64,000 bases of DNA from Sipunculus nudus (lineage: Eukaryota > Annelida > Sipuncula > Golfingiida > Sipunculidae), in the NCBI GenBank assembly GCA_026874595.1, contig CM049307.1:21369079-21433078 (forward strand), given 5' to 3'. Under the pieces are notes generated by a model that saw only the letters and a list, made by a program, of their open reading frames with translations, ran no database searches and was not told the origin of the DNA. Below, piece by piece: positions 1 to 13,800 of the stretch. A program made the position numbers and the translations under genes. How positions within the stretch are numbered: position 1 is the stretch's first letter; each line of letters opens with the position of its first letter.

Positions 1-2902
1 ACTAAAACCCACCCCGGAAAGAACATACAAACCTCCGAAAAAAATAATATTTAAGGTCATACTATTCTTCCCTCTCAGTAAAATAATATATAGAATGAAA
101 TGCAGCGAATGGATATGGATGTGCTTATTACATGCAAGTTCCTTAAAAAACAATTACATTTTTTTTTCTTCTATGGCCATCCTTCGTGTCACAGGCATAC
201 ACAAATACGAACAATCACAAAACCCCTGCCACTTTTTTAAGGCTATTAAAAACCAGGTTGAATGATCAAGAGTGGAGCAAAGGTATATATCCTTTATGAA
301 TTTACCCGTAATAGTTGTTTGTCTGATGATTTACCCGAATAGCTCTCGAATATTAAGTGATACCATACAAAACACAACGATATAACCGTACCAATGCCGA
401 GACCTGAATGTTTTGAATTCCAGTTTTTTTACGCTGAACCGACTTTGGAATCACCTGCAACTTACTTTAAAATCCGTTTAAGACTTCGACCATATTACCA
501 ATGTAATCGAACATTTATAACTTGATTTGCCATAGTTCCTCGATGTGGATTTCTCAGGCTTGCGCCAAAGCAATACACATGATGTATTCCAATACCTAAT
601 ATTGACCAAAGTTTTATGTTCTCATGGCTCAGATGTCCGCTATATCGATATAATTTATAGCCTAGATAACGTGAAATTATTCTTAAACATTCGCATATAT
701 CTTGTGGGCCATATATAATCAAATTACTATATATTTTCATAATGGGTATGTTATCACAGTTGTTTCATTATACAAAGTGTCTCTATAGGTTTTAATGTTG
801 TTCCCCCCCCCCAATTGTCTGGATATACTTATTCCACTTATACTTATTTTAAGGAAGATGTCCTTGCCACTACTGGGCGGAGAATTTATCAAGAATATAT
901 AATAAATATGTTTAATAAATAGTCACGTCTGTTGGGCCTACATTTTTATGTATTTGGAAAATAAATTACATATGTAATGTATTTTAACAATTCGTTAATC
1001 ATCCTTGCATTTATTACCTATAAAAACCGTGCAGCTGCATCCACAAAATATCATAATTACACAATAGCCATCCGGTTTCATTTCATTTTTTTTACGAGAC
1101 TGGGGATGACATTTCATTCACTGCACAAAAGATTTATAAATTAGTCAGTAGTATATTAATTAATTTTACATCATATGTACCCCCCAAGATAATGCAACTT
1201 GTCACATCTCTCGAAAAAAAACCACCTTCTTTGGGTATACTTAATATTTTCTTTGTTTGAGAAAAGTGATCAAATCTCTCTTTACATAATTTCAATGCAC
1301 TATCAGTTTTGTAATGGACCTCTTAGTTATATGTAGTTAAGTTTTTGTCACTGTATTAACCATGATTGAGGACTGTTCAATTAAAGCTGAAAAAAGTTCC
1401 CATTTGATGTAGATTCATAACATTATTAGTTTCATGGAAATTTTAATAAATGTACTGTGTTGACCCAAATGTGTAAAAACATCCACGGGACATGCATAAA
1501 AATTCACTTTAAAAATAATAAAACTGCCTGGTTCCGAGTGACGTGTACATCTTTAATATGCGAAATGAAGAATAAACAATCCAGGAAGGAAAATGGAGAG
1601 GATAAAGTGTTCTAAAACATACATACATCACATATAAACATCATATAGCAAGAAATATACAGACAACGTAAGCACCTTTGTGAATGGTTATTGGCACATA
1701 TTTCACATTTCAAACTGCAGATTAAAAGAGGGCTGCCAACTTTTACTCTCTGCACGATTTAGGACTGCTCTTATGTTACAGCGATAAATCACTCTCCCAT
1801 AGGGAAAGATTGAATTCATTAGAAATAAAGATAAAATGTGAAGATAATTAAATCTGTTGCTGGTTAAATAATACTGTATATACATTAACGAGTAAAAATG
1901 TGCAGCAGTAATGAATTCTAATCTACAAAGAAATCATTTGCATTTAGATATCAATAACTATATCACTTCTACGGAAAAATATATGGCAGCATTAAAATAA
2001 GTCTGAAATCTAGAAAAATGCAGTGATTAAGGGTCATCTAAAAAATTAAAAAAAAAAATCTACAGAAATTATATTTCCAGATACTTAAGGCTTCAGTTGA
2101 TGATGAAAATTGCTAAACGTGTGCCATGGTAATTACAAAGCTTCAGAAATTATGTTTCTAAAAAACTTAATAAATTGGTAGTGAATGAAGAAAACAGAAA
2201 TATAATACTGGTAAAAATGATGCATTTACATTTGTGCAGAGGTTTTGAAGCAAATATTTATACATGTAGTGACTAGATTAGCTCATTTTGTGGCCCTGGC
2301 CCTTCTTCACATTTACAAGATGTCGCTCGGGCATTCAGCACCTGAAACGAAAGAAATTCACATACAGTGTCCCAACTGCCTTAACTATTGTAACTTTCAG
2401 CTGTTATTGAATATCATTTGAGCCTGGGAACTTGACTTGTGTAAACATTTAAGAACACGTATGAACATAAGTCACGGAAGGCACAAAAATCAAACATATA
2501 TACAAGCAACTAGGTTTCTACAATTACCACATTGTTCCTTAAGAGAATGAAAACACTAACAGAGTCAAAGGAAAATTGTCTCTATGAGGGAAAATTAGGA
2601 TACGTGGATATTCCATATTGCTTTCAAGTATATTCTACCAAGTAAAATTTGTACAGGTATGCACATATCGACAGATTATAAAACCTTAAGCTTGGTCATA
2701 TATTTAAATGAATAATACTGAAATCATGGCAAAGATTGAGCATTTGTATAACAAGCGGAATCAAAGCCATTTCTTCTGTGCTATAATAGACAGAATGGAA
2801 TATAATGGATAAAACGAAATTTAAACGTACATGGATTTCAAATCATTTTCATTTGAATCATTAACAAAAAAATTTACATCATATTACAAATTACAGAACA
2901 TA
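1..2902. other. AT-rich non-coding; possible distal 3' UTR exon below 2341
   Basis: I see no supported gene. A strong minus-strand acceptor (TTTCTTTCGTTTCAG) stands before 2341 and could begin a terminal, mostly untranslated exon of the coiled-coil gene (see findings). A short C-run lies at about 806-815. Otherwise only AT-rich sequence with short homopolymers. Confidence 0.5.
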
Positions 2903-4217
2903 CTGTAGATTCAGATAATATCGTGGGCTTAAAATTTCGTGGTTTTTGTACAAAACGCATATCGTGGGGTATTTGAATTCGTGGAAAGACAAAGAAAACT
3001 TTAGGAAATTATGTTTATTTATAGCTCCATGTGCGCAAGGAAGACGAGCCCGATGTACACAGGTGGTTCAGCTTTGATGCTTATCACACGGTGTGCCTGT
3101 ACCGCGATCAATCGGGTCAGTGTTGAACAAACATGCTCCGCCCGACCCGAGCCTAACGAAGAATTAATCAGCCGTGACTGAAAGTGCCGGGCGATACATC
3201 GGCTGTTATTTGTAACAACCGATACATCGGCTACCAGTTATAACACCAGATCACACCATGTTCACAGAAAACGTAAACCATCACTTGACCGGAGGAAAAA
3301 TGAAACGGGACCGTCCACAATGACATGAAGGTTTATAACTTTTTTTTAATCTAGGCGATAGTCACATGTGGCGCCTGTATATTCCTGACGGGGCGGTGAG
3401 ATGAGACACGGTTCGTTCGTCATTCATCATTTCAGCTACATTTGGAAATTATAAAGAAATAATTTGCCTAATAGTATTCTGTGGCGCTTACTTGCGTTAA
3501 CATATATGTACAACTATCGACAATAATCGGAAGAAGTACCGCCTTCATGTATTAATAACTGTTATGCACGCAACTCGCGGTAATGCAAATGAGTTTACAT
3601 GGCGCTTGTCTTTTAGGCCAATAGGTAACGTAAGTCTCGTTTAATCTCTATTGAAAGAAGGTTGAAAAGGCCGGTTCCGAAAAAGCCGTGCCTCGGTAGC
3701 TGTGGTTACGAACATTGGAACTTGTGTACCGTTCTTGGCGTTTCAGAACTACCGCTTTGCACCACAGAAATGTGGTATTGTTCTTGAATTTTCACCCAAA
3801 ATGTTGATAAGAGGAAATGTGGGGATACGTTTTCAGTTTAAATTATTCTTTGATATTGTTTTATTGTAAATATATCAGGGGCGCCGTGTTTTTACGATAT
3901 TAGGGGAAATAATTTAATTGACAAAAGAAGATTTATAAATCCAGCATTTTAAGAGTAATTTACGAAAAGCAATTCAGTGCATTTAATAAATGTATAAAAT
4001 CAATCATAAAAATAGTAATAAACAATTTTTGTATCTTTATTGAAAAGTCAGCCAGCGGTAACAATTATATATATAAAGTCGACCACAAGCTGCCGTTAAG
4101 ATATCGTATATCCTCTGACCGTGTGATTTTTGATCGTTGGAATCATGAATTCGTGGATTATCTTGATCCACGAAAACCACGAAAATAAAATCCCAACTAA
4201 TATTTCTGAATCTACAG
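2903..4217. mobile_element. TIR DNA transposon, non-autonomous, TA target site
   Basis: Left end CTGTAGATTCAGA and right end TCTGAATCTACAG are inverted repeats that continue inward with mismatches for about 45 bases (shared core TTTTCGTGGTTTT). Both ends are flanked by TA, as for Tc1/mariner-type elements. The 1,315-base interior has no transposase reading frame. Unlike the flanks it is relatively CpG-rich, has a repeated CGATACATCGGCT (3190-3235), and has an octamer ATGCAAAT near 3586. Confidence 0.8.
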
Positions 4218-6046
4218 TATAACAATCATAATGATGATCGTATTTATATTTAAATAAAGAAATAAATGTAAACAATGTTAGTTGCGTTAATCTAATTTTA
4301 GTTTAGCAGGCTGTAATCAATGATCAAACGTGGTGCTTTAATCTGATGTTCCGCATTGCACCAGCAAAATGTAAAATTCTGCATTCTTCGATATTTGTAA
4401 CGTATTTTATCGGCTTTATTATCCTGGGAGGTTCCATCATATCAACTAGGCTTTGTTAAATCAGAGGCGTTAAAAGGTCAATGATACGTAACTGTATGCA
4501 AAAACAATTAAATACAGTCCACAAAGACAGATAATTTAAAGATTAGTGATCAAACCTAAAAGTAACAAAATTTTAAATAACAGACAATCATTTTGAATGA
4601 AATCATCCACATTGTCAAAAGCGTAAAAACAAAGCAACATTTGTTTTTACAGAAACTAATATATCTCATGAGGACTTGAAAAGGCTTCCTATGGATATCA
4701 GATCAGCTGAGCCATCGAATGCTTTCACAAGAATCAGCAGAGGTTAGAATTAAGGAAAACAGCGATTGTTGCAGAATGCATGCCAGGGACGAAACCACAT
4801 CTATCAATAAATTACCTATATGGCAAGATTAGCTCTGTGGTACACAGACAAGGACGACAAAGAAACAGCATGGAACGGACAGACGAATGAATGTGGGGTG
4901 CAGTGATGACTTAGACCATTGGCTAACTGTGATCAACGCTGCAATAAAAGTAATTAGCGTACCTCATGAATATTCATAAGTTTCTGATCAAGTGAAACAA
5001 GTAACATGCATCTCATGTTGTCAAACCCTGTGACAAATATTAGTATGGCATCCCTTCCACATGCAAAGTGAAGACATCACAACGTGTGAAGTGCTTGACA
5101 ACTAGCTAACTATGATTGCTTCTTCAATAAAGTCGAATATGGTACCTCATGAATATTCAAGATTTTGTGATGATGACATGCCTACTCTATGAACATGTTT
5201 ATCTACATGTATCGGTAAAATCTGAGCTGACCATGCACCATCTTGATTGGTGTCAACTTTCAAATGTTTTCTCAAGAATATTAATTAGTAAGCTTATAGC
5301 ACCAGAAAAATACGTTGCTCTAAAGAGGACAGCATCAGATGTTTGCAAAACAGAAAAATATCATAATATCATTTTTGCTCCAGACTTAACTGGTGAAACC
5401 AGACCTGTGAAGTTTATTGGTTTGGTCCTTGTTTGCTACTGGCAAGATCAGAATTATACCTTATGTGTAATGTCATATGGAATCTATATTCACAGATGCA
5501 TAATAAACCATAAAAACAAAACTTTTTATTAATTGGGTTTGGTAAGGTACTGAATAAATCTAATTGAGCAATTACAAATGGATATTTCGATATAAAGTAT
5601 AAATTAATTGCTCGTCACTTTCTTTGGGCTGAATGTTTTTAGGTGCGTGAAATGATCACACAATGTGCCTATAATGCAAATGGAAATGCTGGTGTAATGA
5701 TTAACTTCATATGTGCAGTGAGGGGCAAACTGAAGGAACCTTAAATAATAAAAAAACTGATCTTAAAACGTTTTAACAGTAAAATAAACTTGATAAAATA
5801 ACGCATTTTAAGACTGAATCATCAAGAAGATCTCCATATAATAATGCCAGCAACACAGCAGAGCTTTCTCGGTCCAATGAATGACCAAATAAGGCCACGA
5901 CCCAAGCATCATGCAACACACATATATTCATACTTAAGCCGTTTAGTGACATCTGTATTGAAATAAAACCACTAACTTTCACATATTCTATCAAAATAGA
6001 TTACACTTAAATTACTTAACTGCTCACTAAGACTTACAATTTTTTT
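4218..6046. other. Non-coding flank with a diverged ~185-bp duplication
   Basis: Two diverged copies of a segment containing GGTACCTCATGAATATTC lie at about 4912-4995 and 5097-5175, spaced ~185 bases. A 127-codon open stretch at 5149-5532 (+) starts inside the second copy; its composition is not convincingly protein-coding. Nothing else is recognised. Confidence 0.4.
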
Positions 6047-6052
6047 TTTATT
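6047..6052 (-). promoter_or_regulatory. Candidate polyadenylation signal AATAAA
   Basis: AATAAA on the minus strand, about 800 bases past the TGA at 6852. It would give a simple 3' UTR of that length. It is the first canonical hexamer I found downstream. It lies in an A-run, which weakens the call. Confidence 0.35.
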
Positions 6053-6851
6053 TAGATTAAATATGGACTTTGTGATAGAACATGCAGATATCAGACCCAA
6101 GACTTGGCTTGATTGTGCTTGTGTATAAACTACACACCCCTGTGTGATTAGCTGTACCTTATCACTCTCTCAAAATTACCAGTACTCCAGTGGTTCCAAG
6201 GTGAACACCCTGGGTTAAGTTAACAAAATTATCAATATATATATGAATATTATTAAACACGTGTCACTTGGCAAGTTACAATAGCTAAAACTGTTAAATG
6301 ATGGCCTTTTCCCCAAGAAAATACTATTCCAGCGTTACATGATGAATATTTAAATGCTACAGAACTTGAGAACATCACTCGGGTAACTTGAACTTTTTAC
6401 ATATCAATATTATCTTTTGTTTGATAAATAAACCGATATCATTCTATTTTAACACAACAACTAGGTAGAATAATATAACTTAAATTATGACTATGTGTTT
6501 GAAACTAAAATAATCTAAACAATTATTCTATCTTTATCATTTTTTTACTTTCTTAAACGAGTAAATATTAAGCTACCAATGGGTCATAACACTCAACTGA
6601 CAAGCATGTGTAAAACTTTAAACTGCCAAGAAAAGAAAGTGCTCAAAAGCCTGTATTCATCCACTAACCTAACAATATCGATCCAGATGACTTAATTTCA
6701 GGTTGCTCCAAATTTTCTTCAAGACTTCTCTGATAGGTTTAAACATTACACTCCCTGACTGGCTTCAAACCAGACAAGAGGAGTGACAGACTTAGGGCCA
6801 TCACCATAGCTCATTTCACTGAACTGACAAACATGTAAAAATTAAATACAC

Positions 6852-9106
6852 TCACTTGGAAACTCTAAAGAGTCTTTTGGGCTTCTGTAACCAATTGGAA
6901 TCAAGAAATTTTGATTTTCCTCTCCGTTTATCTCTGGTTCCTATTTGAGGACTGTCTCCCTGCATGCTTCCTGCTCCTCCCACACCTTCTGCCTCTTCCA
7001 TATTGTTCCATGTGCCCTCCTTCCTCTCTCTCTGAGGATTGTCAACATCAATTGATAGTGCTTGTTTACACAAATGCGATATGGCACTACTTTTTTGCGA
7101 TTTGGCTTCTTTTTTGCCACCACCAAACAGTCGGGATGACTTGCTTCCCTGAGCAGGAAAGAAAAAAGAAGCTATGGTCTTGCCTGCCTGGCTTGTGGAC
7201 GGAGAATACTTGGCATCGCCGTGTTTTTGCATTGCCCTGCTTGAATGTATGAATTCTGGAGAGTTTCTTCCTGTGTCATAATGATACACAGGCACAGGGC
7301 TGGCTTTAACACGAGATTGCTGTGGCGACTCTCTTTGTACTGGAATGATAACAGCCGTGCTTCGTTCATGATCTGATTTTCTGCTAGTCTCAAACTGAGA
7401 CGCCCTCTTTGAAACAACACCCTCGGTACCACGGTCAATCTCCTGAGACGACCAGCTGGGTTGGCCCGATAGGGACTCCTGAGTCAGGTAAGTTGGGTAG
7501 CTGCCGACCTGTGACCCTGAAGACGCTTGTGTATACACTCCTGAACTTATATCTGGAACATGCATACCAGCACTACAGAGCTTAACTAACGTTTTCTCAA
7601 TCAGTTCCCCCTTAGCACTACCCGTGCTGGATCTCCTCTCCGGAGAATAGACCTCATCTGGTGTTGTCTCACGAGATAGCTGTTTTATTATTGCTTTGAC
7701 TCTTGAACTGCCTTTTTCTTTATCAGGAGAGTAGCGGGACTGCTCAACTCTCCGTTCATCTTTATCAATCGGCCATCGTTGAGTAAGGTCTTTTATACCA
7801 CACACTGTGTGGTCTCCATGGTCAAAAGAATTTTGTCGGCTTCCTGAACTGTCACTCATGAACGAACTTCTTTGATAATAAGACAGCGGTCTCCTTCCCC
7901 AGTGTGTTGTGCTGCCACCTGTATTACAACCACTTTCCTTCATTAGTTCTGAGGCAGTTTTTAGTCTATGTACAGGACTGATTTGTGACCTGATTGGTGG
8001 AGGACTTGGGGTATTTCTTGGTGGTGTGTATTCATGTCCGCTAGCATCACTCTCCTGAGCTTTAATTTCAAATCGGCTGATCATATCTCTTACGTCTACT
8101 TTCTTCTCCTTTTCTTTGTCTGTGCGGGATGTGGAATGCATGAGACTTTGCCCTTTTCTCGCTCCCCATGGTGTAGGTGTTGCCACGGCTGTTTTAATCC
8201 GAGATGTCCCACGTGTAGATGATGTTGTAGTCCATGGTAGAGAACCTGCAGATTGTAAAGACTGATTATCAGCGTACATATTGGTCCCAGCTTGGGTACA
8301 TCTAGGGTAGTAATGAGAATGGGGTTTATGTGAGCTTGGTTCCCAAGACTGTGTACCTCCCCCTGTCTTTAATTCTTTTCGCAGATCCCTTGGATAGCGT
8401 TGGTAACTTGAAGGGCTGGAAGGATAGCTTATGTCAGAGTCAAAAGATTGCGAGTGAAGATCACTGCCAGTTGAAAGGCCAGAAAACCTTTTCTCTACAG
8501 GGCTGCTTGTTGTAAGGCGATTAAGGGACGCATTTGTAATAGGTTTTCTTGGTCTATCAAGGCTTCTGGTGTATTCACCAGAATTTAAGTCTGCCTCTTC
8601 TGTTAGACTCTGTGCTGATGATATGGGCATCCACTGACGACGCTGTTTACCAATATGGGATTCCACAGATATGCCCATACGGGGCTTGGCCACACTGCCT
8701 CCCATCCTGGAAGACACCATACAGTCACTAGGCAGTGTAAACGTAAAGCTCACTTCCATGTCTTTGGGAGTCACTGGGTCTTCCATGCCTTTCTCCATTG
8801 ACTTAACCATCTGAGGTGAAGGGGAGGAAAGAAATCCGGAATCAAGAGATGAAGTGCTTGGCCCAACTGGTGCACCATTTGAAAAAGTGAAGGTGGGTAC
8901 TTCAGACATACTCGGTGAAAGGCTACCGTCAAACTGGCAGGTCTGTACTGCTTTATCCTGATGCTGGGCTGAACGCAGGTTGTCACACGTCTGTGATGCT
9001 GCGTCCTGCATTTCAACAGCCCTGTTTCTCATCAGAACCTTCTTGTCACTGGCCTTACCTGCTGGTTTGGAACTGGCCTGAAGTTTTGATAGCAGTTTCT
9101 GCATGC
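6852..9106 (-). CDS. Coding exon 11: Ser/Pro-rich C-terminal tail with stop
   Basis: The acceptor is TTGTTTTGTAG; the first codon is completed from exon 10. It encodes about 750 residues of mostly disordered Ser/Thr/Pro/Arg-rich sequence. Recognisable short elements: QTC repeats (AASQTC, KAVQTC) near the start, a VRDMISRFE helix (about residue 1525), the proline-rich TPPRNTPSPPPIRSQISP and RVKAIIKQLSRETTPDEVY. It ends RLFRVSK-TGA at 6854-6852. The stop overlaps a consensus donor (CCAA|GTGAGT), so splicing to a further exon is possible. Higher GC than the introns fits a coding exon. Confidence 0.85.
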
Positions 9107-10769
9107 CTACAAAACAATACAGTTTGCTTCAATTTGATTTCTTCTGTACTATGTACATGCTTACACCATTAGCTTAGATTTAGAAAATCTAAATACCACG
9201 GCAAACTGCAAAATACTGAATTTCTAATAATTACACATATACTTATGATCATCTATATTTGTTTTAATAAATGGATAGTTTACATTATGTTACACATGAT
9301 TCATGGTGTAAAAGAATTTTTCTGGACACAAGACAAATCCATTTTACATATATGTCGGTTGCACTATGATGATTTAAATAAAGATAGAAAAACTAAAATA
9401 TTAATATATATATATATATTTATACTAGGGTCGGCTTTTTGTTCCAAAGGATTTCAAATTTTTTATATTTGCAAAACTGAACTAATTGCAAAAACTAGAA
9501 TATGGGTAGTCGACAAGGGACTATGTGTTTCTGCCAAAATCAGAGTAGGATAGGTGAATGTAGGTGGCACCACCTGCACGGTGGAAATGTCTTACCAGTC
9601 CTTGAGATATAAGCATGGATGTCTGCAGTGTAAACTTAAATGTAGGTGGCACCACCTGCCATAAAATCGAGAAAGCTCTCTAAGATGTATACACATGCAA
9701 CATTTTAGGCAGATAAATCAAACCACTGCTTAGATATAAGGGATTTTATCCCCCAGCAGACAAACAAGACGCTGTGCAAACATGGTTGCAGGTGGCGCCA
9801 CCAGTTTAAAGTATGATAAAGATATATGTGAGATCTAAACACATGCAAAATTTCAGGAGGATACGTAAAACCAGTCCTAATATATTAGCATGGATGTCTG
9901 CAGTGTAAGCATGGATGTAGGTGGAGCCACCTGTCATAAAATCATGAAAGCTATTCAGGATGTATTCACATGCAAAATTTGGGTTGGTTAAATCCAACCA
10001 CTGCAGAGATACGAGTGTTTTTATCCCAAAGCAGACGAACAGATGGATTTTTTGCAAAAATGGTTGCAGACTGTGCCACCAGTTCTTTTGTATGATATTA
10101 AACTATCCAGGAGAGCTTTACTTGTGCAAATTTCAGCACGATTGGTCAAACGAGTCTAAAGATATGTGGGTTAATGTGTGAAAACAGATGTACAGATGGG
10201 CACCCTGCAAAGGGGAAAGGTCAGAGGTCAACACAAATCTGGTTAGGCACCAGCTCACATGTGAACCAATAATGGGGTCAAGTTTCGAAAAATGGTCAAG
10301 TGGTTTTATAGGAGTCCTCCGTCAATGAATGCAGCGGCAGCAGAAACGGCCGAACAAGGTCAAAAACATAAAGTAACCACAAAACTTTGTTTTGGCAGAT
10401 ACAATAAAACCTCAGTGAATAAGATGCCTAATCTTTACATCCCATATACATTAACTATTCTGTAGTGTGGCAAGGCAGAAGTTTGATATTATCATGAAAA
10501 GGTAGAAATCACAAAATTTAAACCATTCAAACATGGAGCCAACCACAGTATAAAATTACAAAGTCCTATTCATACCTGTTACTGTATCTACAGAGTTCTC
10601 CTCCTCAAGTCTATTAAAGTTTGAGTTCAGTTGATCAAGGTCATGTTCAACATTTTTGAGGTCACGCAGGCAGTCTTCAAAGTCCATGAATGATCTTCTC
10701 TGTGGAGATTTTGTGGGCTGCTTCTCTCCACGTTGCTGCAGCAGAATTTGCAATTTTGAAAAAATAATA

Positions 10770-10831
<62 letters not shown>

Positions 10832-13800
10832 CTTCAATAAATTCTCAAAACAATTAAATTTGTCATAACTCTTTCACCCACATTTTACCCATAAAACACT
10901 TTGAGTAAATTTAGTTATATAAACTAACTTGTCACATTAACACACATTAACAATAATTAAAGGTATGCTCTAATTCCTACCTGCTGTCTACAGATATCAA
11001 TGGTGGCAAGGTAAAATAAGAGGAAATAATAATTTTAATACACTTTCATACCTTTTATTATTGTTTAAGATTTATATTTTTATGACAACATAATATCTGG
11101 AACAAGCACACCAATAATTAGATCAATAATTTGCTAACCAATATTATTTTTATTTATTAAATTATCTTATTTATATGTAGAAGACATTATTTTCAATGTG
11201 AGTAAAAGTTTATGAGGTATGTAGAATCCAGCTGTGGAGTTAGCATTTTTTAACTTTCAGCCTAAACCTATGGTATGTATTTTTTGTGTGATCACCCACC
11301 ATATTATCCCTGTATTTTGAGTCCATGCCTGTGAAAGTTTTCCAGCGTTTGATGGCCCCCGATTTGCGGGCCTCCTTGAAATACTGCACCTCCAAGTCTC
11401 GCTGTGCCACGTCCGACTGCAGCAGGAGGTTGTTTACTTCTTGTAGCAACAGATGGCGCTTCATTTCACCAATAACCTTATTCCGTTCTACTACACCAAG
11501 CTTCATGTGATTCAGCTGCAATGGAAAGGGTAAAGATACTGACTTTAATCTAAAAATCTAAAAAGTTCTAGTATGTGTACTATGTGCAAGTCTTGACTCT
11601 TATTACAAAGATGACCTTATGGCAAATAAATATTAACACACAAATCATACAAATTAACCACTTCATAAATAAACAGTCAAGTTGAGTGAAAGGGCTCATG
11701 GGGTTAAATGATTATGGGAACCAAGTCGTTTTGAAACCTAAAAATGTAACTGACATATACACAGTAAAAAATACACACAGCCAAATTAAATGGTAAAGAC
11801 CATGGAATTCACACTTCACTATAATATAAATATATATGGTTTTATATATTGCTGATATAGCTTAGTTATGTAAGAGAAATGAGTAAATGTTTAAATATGA
11901 GTAAATAATTTCACTGGGAAAAAAATTAAAACCCCTTCCCCCCCCCCCCAAAAAAAAATAAATAAATAAGCTTTCAGATAGTATTTATCTATGATGATAA
12001 CCAGATAAAGACACAGAGTGAACCTCTGTGATTCTACTGAAAATATTTTAAAAAATTTATTAAAAATTATTGGTCTTATAAATCGAGAACTTTTATACAG
12101 GCTTGCACAATTGGGTTAGGCTGTGCCCTCTTTTTAGCTAGGGAAGTACTGTTACATGCAAATGATTTACATTAATATAATTACATTATATGTTTAATAT
12201 CCCACCTTATCCTGCAGATTGAGTATGTATTCATACAACTTGTCGTACTCTCCTCTGTCTTCTCTCTCATAAGCTGGTTCTGCTTCTTTCCAAAAGACAA
12301 TTTGCAATTTTTTATACAAAAATTATATATTATATATTATCTTGAACTAAAGTTTTATTGTGAATATTATGGAACAAGGCCTACAGGCCTAATGCAAACC
12401 TGTGCAATGAGATTACACCAGGTATAATGCTTCAATGCTGGACCATTACTTTTCAAGAACATGTGTAACATGTATATGAACAATGCAAGTACTAAACACT
12501 TAGAACAAGAAACAATTAAACAAATATCACTGCTGCAATTCTGGCATGGGTGCACACAACACAAAAACTAGAATTTGGGTAGTCAACAAGTGACTATGTG
12601 TATCCTCCAAAATCAGAGTGGGAAAGGTGACGTGAGGCATGGATTGAGTGGCAAGGGGAAATAGAGTGAGGTGTGTTGCATAATAGCCTGGATGTCTGCA
12701 GCCGAAATGTGTATGTAGGTTGCCCCACCTACCACAAAATCCAGAAAGCTGTCCAAGACGTATAAACATGCAAAATTTTAGGCAGATAAGTCAAACCACT
12801 ACTGAGATATGAGTGATTTTAGCCCACGGCAGACAAACAGATGGACACTGTGCTAAAATGGTGGCAGGTGGCGCCACCAATTTTGTGTATGATTGAGAGA
12901 TATGTGAGATCTATACACATGCAAAATTTCAGGGGGATATGTCAAACCAGTCCTGATATATAAGCCTGAATGTACGCAGCGCATACATGAATATAGGTGG
13001 CGCCACCTGCCAAAAAAATCCAGAAAACTATCCAAGATGTAAAAACCTGCAGAATTTTAGGCTGATAAGTCAAACCGATAGTGAGATATGGGTAATTTTA
13101 GCCGATGGCAGACAAACAGACGGAAGCTGTGCAAAAATGGTGGCAGGTGGCACCATCAATTTTGTGTATGATTAAGAGTTATGTGAGATCTACACATATG
13201 CAAAATTTCAGGGGGATATGTCAAACCAGTCCTGAGGTATAAGCCTGAATGTCTGCAGCGTATACATAAATGTAGGTGGTGCCTCCTGCCACAAAATCCA
13301 GAAAGCTATCCAAGATGTATAAACCTGCAAAATTTTAGGCAGATATATCAAACCACTGCTTATTATGAGTGATTATATCCCACGGCAAACAAACAGATGG
13401 ACGCTGTGCAAAAATGATTGCAGGTGGCGCCACTGCTTTTGCGTATGATAAAGAGCTATCTGAGATCTATAAACATGCAAAATTTTTGCCCAGTCAAATG
13501 GTTCCTGAGATATGAGCTTGGATGTCTGCAGCATAAATTTGAATGTAGGTGGTGCCACCTGTCAAAAAATCAAGAAAGCTGTCAAGGATGTATAAACCTG
13601 CAAAATATCAGGTGGATAAGTCAAACCACTGCCAAAATATGAGTGATTTTATCCCAAGGCAGATGATCAGATAGATGCTGTGCAAAAATGGTTGAATGTG
13701 GCACCACCAGTTTTGCCTATGATAAAGAGCTATGAGAGATCTAAACACATGCAAAATTTTGGCCCAACTGGTCAAACGGTTCCCGAGATATGAGATTGTA

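Noticed and set aside
5149-5532. 127-codon open frame on the + strand
   Set aside because: It begins inside a diverged duplicated non-coding segment, lacks splice sites or a supporting neighbour, and its residue pattern looks like random AT-rich translation.
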